Program-made: the position numbers and the translations under genes | Part shown: positions 1 to 4,627 of the stretch, piece by piece | Position numbering within the stretch: position 1 is the stretch's first letter | Layout: every line of letters begins with the position of its first letter | Source of the DNA: an uncultured beta proteobacterium | GTDB lineage: Bacteria > Pseudomonadota > Gammaproteobacteria > Burkholderiales > Burkholderiaceae_C | Reading direction: 5' to 3' | DNA length: 8,224 nucleotides | NCBI GenBank assembly: GCA_903958915.1 | Contig: CAJBVC010000325.1 | Span: forward strand, 1-8,224 | The notes under the pieces: generated by a model | Databases searched by the model: none | Seen by the model: the letters and a program-made list of their open reading frames with translations, nothing else | What the model was told of the DNA's origin: nothing

Positions 1-797
1 GCCTGGCCGACGCGGTCAAACGGCACACGCAGCAGCAATGCGCGGCCTGCGCTGGTTTCACCCATGGCGATGAATGCTGCGCGCACCTGTTCGCGCACCG
101 CGCGGCTCAGACGTTTGTGCGCGATGACGGGATGGGAGGCCACGCCCACCGTTCGAAAGATGACCTTCAGTTGCTTGCGTACCGCTTCCGGCTGGTCTTC
201 CAGTGTTTGCAGGACGCCGCCGCCCGCGTCGGCCTGTCCCAGCGCCACATTCAGGTATACCGAGGTGTGGGTTTTGACGTAGCGCACACGCACCTTGATC
301 CCGGCGTGGTCCAACTGCGAGCGCATCATGAGTGATGCCGCCAGTGCATTGGGCGCCGGGAAATCCATGGTCTTGCCCTGCAAATCTGCAAGGCCCTGTA
401 TGGTGCTGTCCTTGTGCACTACCGCGATGCCTTCCAGTGGCGTTGCAATGTCACGTACCAGTGGAAGGTAGTTGTCGGCCGCAACCAGACCCTGGTAGGG
501 ATTGAGGTATGCGAGGTCGAACTCCTCCTGACCGACGCGTTTTTCAAATTCCGGAATATTCGGTGAGCCGGCCAGTTGAAACTTCAGCCCGGTGCGTGCG
601 TCGAGGCTGGCAAGAATGGGGGCCCAGATGTCGTAGGTTGTTCGGCTGTCAAATTGTGGGACCACACCGACGCGCAGAACCATGTCATCGCTGGCTGCGG
701 CCGTTTGCAATGTTGCGGGCAGGCACGCCATCCAGGCGATCAGTCGACGCCGCGCTAGCAAGTGCGCTGGGGAAGAGGCCTCTGTTGCATCGTTCAC
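1..797 (-). CDS. PhnD-like periplasmic substrate-binding domain protein, 3' end outside window
   Basis: The 265 visible residues resemble the phosphate/phosphite/phosphonate-binding (PhnD/TtrS-type) periplasmic fold. A basic n-region (RRR, 17-19) and a hydrophobic stretch (about 19-35, ending TAAAS) look like a signal peptide. Mature sequence begins near LRVGVVPQFD (41-50). Other family-like segments are FDLAYLNPYQG (93-103), the DLQGKTMDFPAPNALAAS block (138-155) and TSVYLNVALGQADAG (178-192), where DAG belongs to the ligand-cleft hinge region. The GTG start at 797 overlaps the TGA of the cyclase gene and has AGGGG five bases upstream. An ATG at 731 (residue 23) would cut off the basic n-region, so I prefer GTG. 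Free PhnD proteins are usually about 280-330 residues, so little is missing if it stands alone. The same fold also forms the sensor of TtrS-type kinases, so the gene could continue into a kinase or other signalling module. No ABC permease or ATPase is visible. Ligand unknown. Confidence 0.85.
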   Translation of the reverse strand, partial: MNDATEASSPAHLLARRRLIAWMACLPATLQTAAASDDMVLRVGVVPQFDSRTTYDIWAPILASLDARTGLKFQLAGSPNIPEFEKRVGQEEFDLAYLNPYQGLVAADNYLPLVRDIATPLEGIAVVHKDSTIQGLADLQGKTMDFPAPNALAASLMMRSQLDHAGIKVRVRYVKTHTSVYLNVALGQADAGGGVLQTLEDQPEAVRKQLKVIFRTVGVASHPVIAHKRLSRAVREQVRAAFIAMGETSAGRALLLRVPFDRVGQ

Positions 798-1447
798 ATG
801 TTCCCCTGACTGTTTTCTGTGGTCTCGTTGTCAAAAATGGCAAAACCGCTGCCGCCGGCCATTTTGGCCTGGTACATCGACGCATCGGCGTGTTCCAGGA
901 GGGCATTGGCGCAGTCACCATGCCTTGGATATTCGGCGCAGCCCAGGCTGATCCCTACGGCTAGCGGTTGCCCATTGGCTTGCATGGGCTGGCAGACATT
1001 GGCAATTGTCTTTTCGCAAAAGGCCGTTATCGCCGACCCACCACTGAGGGAGCGGGCAATGATGACAAACTCGTCACCTCCCAGCCGTGCCACCGTGTCG
1101 GAATCGCGCACCATTGCTTGCAGGCGCTGTGCCACTGTTTTGAGAACCTGATCGCCAACCGCATGCCCCAGCGTGTCGTTGATCTTCTTGAACCCGTCCA
1201 GATCCACAAACATCAGCGTAAAAAAATCCTGGGGACGTCGCGACGGTGTCAGCAACGCTTCGAGTCGACGATGCAGAAGCAGGCGGTTGGGCAGACCCGT
1301 CAGTGCGTCGTAGTGGGCCAGCTGGTCTAGTTCCTGGAAACGCGACTCCATGGAACGCTCGTGATCGAGAACCTGCTGCAGGTCCTCGGCGTACCGAAGT
1401 AACTGGGCTTGTAGCATCGCGTGTTCGGGTTCTTCGGGGGAGTGCAT
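794..1447 (-). CDS. GGDEF diguanylate cyclase with short coiled-coil N-terminus
   Basis: Predicted cytoplasmic enzyme making cyclic di-GMP from two GTP. Residues 11-44 form a predicted amphipathic signalling helix, followed by the GGDEF domain: DALTGLPNR (47-55), the metal-binding strand VDLDGFKKIND (81-91) and the active-site GGDEF (123-127). An inhibitory-site RxxD (RDSD, 114-117) lies exactly five residues before GGDEF, so product feedback inhibition is expected. The catalytic loop is canonical and I see no degenerate residue. At 217 residues it has no sensor of its own. The PAS protein encoded 31 bp upstream is a natural partner. The ATG at 1447 has AGGA seven bases upstream. Its stop overlaps the GTG of the PhnD-like gene, suggesting translational coupling. 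No EAL domain is present. Confidence 0.93.
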   Translation of the reverse strand: MHSPEEPEHAMLQAQLLRYAEDLQQVLDHERSMESRFQELDQLAHYDALTGLPNRLLLHRRLEALLTPSRRPQDFFTLMFVDLDGFKKINDTLGHAVGDQVLKTVAQRLQAMVRDSDTVARLGGDEFVIIARSLSGGSAITAFCEKTIANVCQPMQANGQPLAVGISLGCAEYPRHGDCANALLEHADASMYQAKMAGGSGFAIFDNETTENSQGNM

Positions 1448-1478
1448 GGCGAGGTCCTGGTCCCGGCATCGGGTGTAT

Positions 1479-2405
1479 TCAGCGCCCTTGCGCTGGCAAT
1501 AAGGATTCGAGAGGTTGGGCTAAGGTATCGACGGTCTGGCTGATGGGTGGTGGAGCCACTTCAGACAGTTGGTAAAACGCCGCGGTGTAACTCATTACAC
1601 CGCCGGTTGCATCCCGTGCGGCGCTGATCCGCATCCATTGCGAGTAGATCTCGCCTGACTTTTTGCGGTTAAAGACATGGCCTTGCCATGAGCCCGAGTC
1701 GGCAAGCTCCATCCACATGTCACGGTAAAAGGCCGCATCCTGTAATCCCGAATGGAGAAATCGTGGGTTGCGACCGATACATTCCTGCGCCGAGTAGCCG
1801 GTGATGCGGGTAAATGCGGCATTGACGGACAGAATATTGCCGTTGGCGTCGGTCATCATGACGCCTTCGGCAACCCGTTCAAACTCGACCAGGGGCTTGG
1901 CATAACGATTGGCCAGATCCAGCTGCGGGCTCACATCGCGCAACACCCAGTGCAAAGTGGACACTGCGCCGCCTACGCGCACGGCCAGCACCTGCGCGGC
2001 CACCGCCATGGCCATTGCTTGTGGACCGTCGTTCTGGATGCGAAGTTCCCAAGTCTCGCCTTCCGATTTGCTGTCTTTGATCGCAAGGGCTTTCACGGTT
2101 TGAAAATACTCGCGGCTCGATGCATCGATCCAGTGCTCCAGCTTGCTTCCCAGGAGCTGGTGGATCGGTGCGATGGCATCGGCAATGCGGTTGGTCTGCA
2201 GGATGGTGCCGTGCGGGTCGGTGATGATGTGAATGTCGTGCAGCGTGCGCAACCGCTCGTCAAGCTCTGCATGGTGCTTCATCAGGCAGGCATACGCATG
2301 GCGCAGCCGCTCGTATCGGGTCTCCAGCGACGCGTACAGCTCGATGACCGATTCCATGATCGGTTGCGGGTTGTCGTCGGCACGGACGGCGGAGGTGTTA
2401 GTCAT
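1479..2405 (-). CDS. Soluble protein with two PAS domains and no output domain
   Basis: A 308-residue sensory or scaffolding protein. It has an N-terminal helical, probably coiled-coil segment (about 17-56), a divergent PAS domain (about 57-158: IITDPHGTILQTN, closing with WVLRDVS) and a clearer PAS domain (about 172-282: GVMMTDANGNILSVNAAFTR, ITGYSAQECIGRNPRFLHSG, then a KKSGEIYSQWMRIS strand). A short proline-containing tail (PPP, 285-287) ends the protein. There is no signal peptide, membrane segment, HisKA, GGDEF or EAL domain, so it must act through a partner; the cyclase next door is the obvious candidate. I chose the ATG at 2405, which overlaps the receiver gene stop by 8 bp and has GGGG seven bases upstream. 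An in-frame TTG at 2423 behind AGGAG would add six residues and cannot be excluded. The cofactor or ligand of the PAS domains cannot be told from the sequence. Confidence 0.85.
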   Translation of the reverse strand: MTNTSAVRADDNPQPIMESVIELYASLETRYERLRHAYACLMKHHAELDERLRTLHDIHIITDPHGTILQTNRIADAIAPIHQLLGSKLEHWIDASSREYFQTVKALAIKDSKSEGETWELRIQNDGPQAMAMAVAAQVLAVRVGGAVSTLHWVLRDVSPQLDLANRYAKPLVEFERVAEGVMMTDANGNILSVNAAFTRITGYSAQECIGRNPRFLHSGLQDAAFYRDMWMELADSGSWQGHVFNRKKSGEIYSQWMRISAARDATGGVMSYTAAFYQLSEVAPPPISQTVDTLAQPLESLLPAQGR

Positions 2406-2778
2406 GGCGCGGCCCCATCGCAAGGGTCTCCTGAATGCAGGCAGTCAACTGCAGCGGGCTAAAGGGTTTCACGAAATAAGAATCCGCGCCGCGGTCCATG
2501 CCAATCTGGGTGTCGCGCACCTGGCCTCGTGCCGTCACCATGATGACGCGTGTTGCCTTCAAGTCGGGGTCGGCGCGCACGGCGTCGAGCACTTGCAAGC
2601 CATCAAGCTCTCCAGGCATCATGACATCCAGAACGATCAGGTCGGGGCGTTCAGCGCGCGCCATGGCCAGCGCCGAGGCGCCGTCTTCGGCCTCGATGAT
2701 CTCGAAGGTTTTGCCCAACGTTACGCGCATCAGGCGCCGAATGTCTGCATGGTCGTCGACAAGAAGGATTTTGCTCAT
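2398..2778 (-). CDS. Single-domain response regulator (CheY-like receiver), left arm
   Basis: A 126-residue stand-alone receiver. The phosphorylation pocket is complete: acidic pair D8/D9, phospho-acceptor D51 in LDVMMPG, switch T82 and invariant K104 in KPFSP. There is no output domain, so it should act as a phosphorelay carrier or by protein-protein contact. It aligns without gaps to the single-domain receiver at 4262-4624, about half the positions being identical by eye. Shared unusual stretches include an ARGQ..DTQ segment after the switch residue and GAD.YF.KPFSP. The ATG forms an ATGA overlap with the stop of the HTH-receiver gene, and AGGAG lies ten bases upstream inside that gene, so the pair is probably translationally coupled. 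The cognate kinase is not in this arm; the kinase at 4628-6751 is the nearest candidate. Confidence 0.94.
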   Translation of the reverse strand: MSKILLVDDHADIRRLMRVTLGKTFEIIEAEDGASALAMARAERPDLIVLDVMMPGELDGLQVLDAVRADPDLKATRVIMVTARGQVRDTQIGMDRGADSYFVKPFSPLQLTACIQETLAMGPRHD

Positions 2779-3413
2779 GGTGTGGTGTCTCCTGGGTTGG
2801 TTGGGTGTGCGAGTTGCAGTGCCATTTCCCGCAATGCGTCAAAGGGAATGGGTTTGGGAAATAGCGGTATGCCGGGCGGAATGTCACCCCGCCGGGCAAT
2901 CTCGTCCTTGCCCAGGCCCGATACCACCGCAACGGCGGTGTGCGTCAGATCGGGGGCGTTGCGGATGGTTTGGAGCACCCGAAAGCCATCGAGTCCTGGC
3001 ATATGGAGGTCGAGAATCAGCATGTCCGGTGTAGTCTGCCCCAGACGGATCAGTGCCTCATAGCCGTCACTGGCTGTGGTGACGGTCGGTTGCATGGGCC
3101 ATTGCTCCAGGTTGATCTGGTAGAGACGTAGCAGACTTGCATCATCTTCCGCTACCAGTATCGAGAAAGGCTTGTTGGCAGGCACTGTCTTTTTCTCGGC
3201 CACGGAGGGTTGGTCGGTTGAGCGCCGACTCTGGCCGGCGAGCAGACGCTGAACCGAGTCGCGGCTGATGCGCCGGTGGCCTCCACGGGTTTTCCAACCC
3301 TCCAGCAAACCCGATTCCGACCACAACTGAACCGTTCGCAAGGCGACGCCGAGCATTTGCGCCGCCTCGGAGGAGGTGCAAAAAGTCTTCATCACGGTGG
3401 GTCTGGCGGTCAT
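2775..3413 (-). CDS. Response regulator with N-terminal MerR/excisionase-like HTH and C-terminal receiver, left arm
   Basis: A 212-residue predicted DNA-binding response regulator with reversed domain order. Residues 9-59 are an HTH_17/MerR-like DNA-binding domain: SSEAAQMLGVALRTVQLW is the helix-turn-helix and GWKTRGGHRRI is the wing. A polar linker (60-82) leads to a receiver (83-205) with acidic residues E89/D90/D91, phospho-acceptor D135 in LDLHMPG, switch S165 and K187 in KPIPF. Most response regulators carry the receiver first. Start: the ATG at 3413 gives an N-terminus of nearly the same length as the right-arm paralogue; the ATG at 3392 (residue 8) is the alternative, and neither has a clear Shine-Dalgarno. 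In the HTH, 33 of 50 residues match the paralogue at 3608-4255 by hand alignment. It is the first gene of its arm, facing the shared promoter spacer, so autoregulation is plausible. Confidence 0.92.
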   Translation of the reverse strand: MTARPTVMKTFCTSSEAAQMLGVALRTVQLWSESGLLEGWKTRGGHRRISRDSVQRLLAGQSRRSTDQPSVAEKKTVPANKPFSILVAEDDASLLRLYQINLEQWPMQPTVTTASDGYEALIRLGQTTPDMLILDLHMPGLDGFRVLQTIRNAPDLTHTAVAVVSGLGKDEIARRGDIPPGIPLFPKPIPFDALREMALQLAHPTNPGDTTP

Positions 3414-3451
3414 TGGTAAGTCAATTTGGATGGTCGCACTGTCATATTGGT

Positions 3452-3479
3452 ATTATCGTTTCGTTTCATTAAGTATCAA
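3452..3479 (-). promoter_or_regulatory. Predicted sigma-70-like promoter for the left arm, proximal
   Basis: Read on the minus strand, TTGATA (3479-3474) is followed after 16 bp by GATAAT (3457-3452). These match the consensus hexamers at five of six positions each. Initiation would fall near 3445, giving a leader of about 30 nt before the ATG at 3413. This is the best promoter match in the spacer. It is a prediction from sequence only. Confidence 0.55.
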
Positions 3480-3481
3480 TT

Positions 3482-3510
3482 TTTATCAAAGAAATGTTGC
3501 GAAAAATCAA
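3482..3510 (-). promoter_or_regulatory. Predicted sigma-70-like promoter for the left arm, distal
   Basis: Read on the minus strand, TTGATT (3510-3505) is followed after 17 bp by GATAAA (3487-3482), each matching four of six consensus positions. It lies directly upstream of the proximal promoter in tandem. Its -35 hexamer sits inside a 13-bp palindrome (3506-3518), so a protein bound there would be expected to affect it. Confidence 0.4.
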
Positions 3511-3518
3511 CCTTTGAT
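3485..3518. promoter_or_regulatory. Palindrome and inverted repeat in the divergent promoter spacer, possible operator
   Basis: ATCAA-CCT-TTGAT at 3506-3518 is a perfect 5-bp-arm palindrome with a 3-bp centre. In addition ATCAAAG (3485-3491) and CTTTGAT (3512-3518) form a 7-bp inverted repeat with a 20-bp spacer. Together they bracket the distal minus-strand promoter. The AT-rich background makes short matches likely by chance, so a regulatory role is only inferred. Confidence 0.3.
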
Positions 3519-3557
3519 GCCGAGAGGCTTGAAATTGGAATCGAAATATGAACAAAA

Positions 3558-3588
3558 ATGACAAAATATGGTAATCTAATGCGATAAA
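3558..3588 (+). promoter_or_regulatory. Candidate promoter for the right arm
   Basis: ATGACA (3558-3563) matches five of six -35 positions. An extended -10, TGC followed by GATAAA (3580-3588), lies 19 bp downstream; that spacing is long but the TGn extension could compensate. TCTAAT at 3575-3580 is an alternative -10 with no good -35. Initiation near 3594-3596 would leave a leader of only about 13 nt before the ATG at 3608. Confidence 0.35.
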
Positions 3589-3607
3589 CAGCAGAATAGC
3601 ATAAACA

Positions 3608-4255
3608 ATGTCAGAAAATATCATTGAGAAGTCGTTCTGCACTACCCGGGAAGCCGCTCGCATGTTGGGTGTTTCCATTGGTACGGTGCAACTGTGGGTC
3701 GAATCAGGGCTCCTGAGAGCCTGGAAAACCACGGGCGGGCATCGCCGCGTATTGCGGGATTCGATCGACCAGATTTTGCACAAAACGCCGACGACGGGCT
3801 CCGCACCGCCACCGCCACCCGCAGTGTCGCGGCGCCTGCGCGTGATGGTGGTGGAAGACGACATGAGCCTGCTGCGTCTGTACCAGGTACAAATTTCGCG
3901 ATGGGCCATAGCGCCTGAGGCTACGTACATGCACAGCGCGGTGTCGGCGTTGCTCGGGATGGGGCACCGTTGCCCGGACCTCCTGATCACGGATTTGCAC
4001 ATGCCTGGCATGGACGGTTTTCACATGCTGCGCGAACTGCGCAAGAGCGTGGAGGCGGACAAGACAACGATCGTTGCTGTGACCGGTCTCGACGAGGAGG
4101 ACATCGCGCTTCGGGGAGGCTTGCCTGCGGGGGTGCAGATCATGCGCAAACCGGTTCCATTTGACCGCCTGCTCGGCGTCGCCCGGGACCTGCACGAGGC
4201 CGCCAATCCTGCACAAATGCATTCCGTCGACGCAAGTCACAACTGGACAAATTGA
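3608..4255 (+). CDS. Response regulator with N-terminal MerR/excisionase-like HTH and C-terminal receiver, right arm
   Basis: A 215-residue paralogue of the regulator at 2775-3413, with the same reversed order. The HTH_17/MerR-like domain (8-57) contains TREAARMLGVSIGTVQLW and the wing AWKTTGGHRRV. A linker with five consecutive prolines (67-71) leads to a receiver (77-195) with acidic E83/D84/D85, phospho-acceptor D129 in TDLHMPGMDGF, switch T159 and K181 in KPVPF. Recognition-helix residues differ little between the paralogues (SIGTVQLW against ALRTVQLW), so their DNA sites may overlap. The start is firm: an in-frame TAA lies at 3602-3604 and the next Met is inside the HTH. No Shine-Dalgarno is visible. 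It is the first gene of its arm, with 6 bp to the next gene. Its tail after residue 195 is polar and not conserved with the paralogue. Confidence 0.93.
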   Translation: MSENIIEKSFCTTREAARMLGVSIGTVQLWVESGLLRAWKTTGGHRRVLRDSIDQILHKTPTTGSAPPPPPAVSRRLRVMVVEDDMSLLRLYQVQISRWAIAPEATYMHSAVSALLGMGHRCPDLLITDLHMPGMDGFHMLRELRKSVEADKTTIVAVTGLDEEDIALRGGLPAGVQIMRKPVPFDRLLGVARDLHEAANPAQMHSVDASHNWTN

Positions 4256-4261
4256 ACCCCC

Positions 4262-4624
4262 ATGGCACAAGTACTTATCGTTGATGACCAGTCGGACATT
4301 CGCCGTTTGCTCAGTATCAGTCTTGGCAAGTCCTACGAAATTCTGGAGAGCGAAGATGGCCAGACGGCGCTGGATATGGTGCTACAGCACAGCCCCCGTG
4401 TCGTCTTGCTCGACGTGATGATGCCCGGCGCCATGAATGGCCTGGAGGTGCTGGCAGCCATCAAGAGCAACCCCCTGACGGCCCATATTGCGGTCGCCAT
4501 CGTTTCTGCCAGGGGCCAACCCCACGACACCCAGCAGGCAGACAATTTTGGTGCCGATGCCTATTTCATCAAACCCTTCAGCCCCATGCAGGTGGTCGCG
4601 TGGGTACGTGAGCAGATTGGCTGA
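4262..4624 (+). CDS. Single-domain response regulator (CheY-like receiver), right arm
   Basis: A 120-residue stand-alone receiver, paralogous to 2398-2778. Pocket residues are D8/D9, phospho-acceptor D51 in LDVMMPG, S82 at the switch position and K104 in KPFSP. The two copies align gap-free through K104 and share IRRL, LGK, ARGQ..DTQ and GAD.YF.KPFSP. There is no output domain. It sits between the HTH-receiver (6 bp upstream) and the histidine kinase (3 bp downstream), so it is the most likely direct partner of that kinase, possibly a phosphorelay carrier between kinase and HTH-receiver. No clear Shine-Dalgarno precedes the ATG; translation may depend on the upstream gene. Confidence 0.94.
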   Translation: MAQVLIVDDQSDIRRLLSISLGKSYEILESEDGQTALDMVLQHSPRVVLLDVMMPGAMNGLEVLAAIKSNPLTAHIAVAIVSARGQPHDTQQADNFGADAYFIKPFSPMQVVAWVREQIG

Positions 4625-4627
4625 ACC

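Larger units (their letters stand above)
3412..3580. repeat. Four degenerate direct repeats (ATTGGTAATC-like) in the spacer
   Basis: Four same-orientation 14-mers resemble ATTGGTAATCNAAT: 3412-3425 (ATTGGTAAGTCAAT), 3446-3459 (ATTGGTATTATCGT), 3534-3547 (ATTGGAATCGAAAT) and 3567-3580 (TATGGTAATCTAAT). They fall in two pairs with starts 34 and 33 bp apart, about three helical turns. The first overlaps the left-arm start codon, the second overlaps the proximal minus-strand -10, and the fourth lies in the plus-strand promoter region. The MerR-like regulator BldC is known to bind head-to-tail on direct repeats, which makes these candidate sites for the HTH-receiver proteins. The matches are imperfect. 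Confidence 0.3.

Noticed and set aside
1..797. Phosphonate ABC importer operon
   Set aside because: Only a PhnD-like domain is visible; no permease or ATPase gene is present and the neighbours are signalling genes, so calling it a phnD transporter gene is not justified.
1447..1520. Possible frameshift that split an ancestral PAS-GGDEF fusion
   Set aside because: The cyclase frame is open upstream to a TAG near 1519 and a shift could join the two, but the cyclase has its own ATG and Shine-Dalgarno, the PAS protein ends in a proline-containing tail unlike a signalling helix, and the joining sequence shows no domain similarity.
2403..2423. TTG start at 2423 for the PAS protein
   Set aside because: An AGGAG precedes it at short spacing, but the ATG at 2405 gives the more usual short overlap with the upstream gene and has its own GGGG; kept only as an alternative.
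1752..3063. Two long plus-strand open frames (1752-2462 and 2233-3063) opposite the PAS and receiver genes
   Set aside because: They overlap each other and sit antisense to genes with clear PAS and receiver motifs; their translations look like shadow sequence.
3414..3607. Sigma-54 promoter, small RNA or riboswitch in the spacer
   Set aside because: No correctly spaced GG/GC -24/-12 element, no stable GC-rich hairpin with a U-tract and no known aptamer motif could be seen; the spacer is explained by two divergent promoters.
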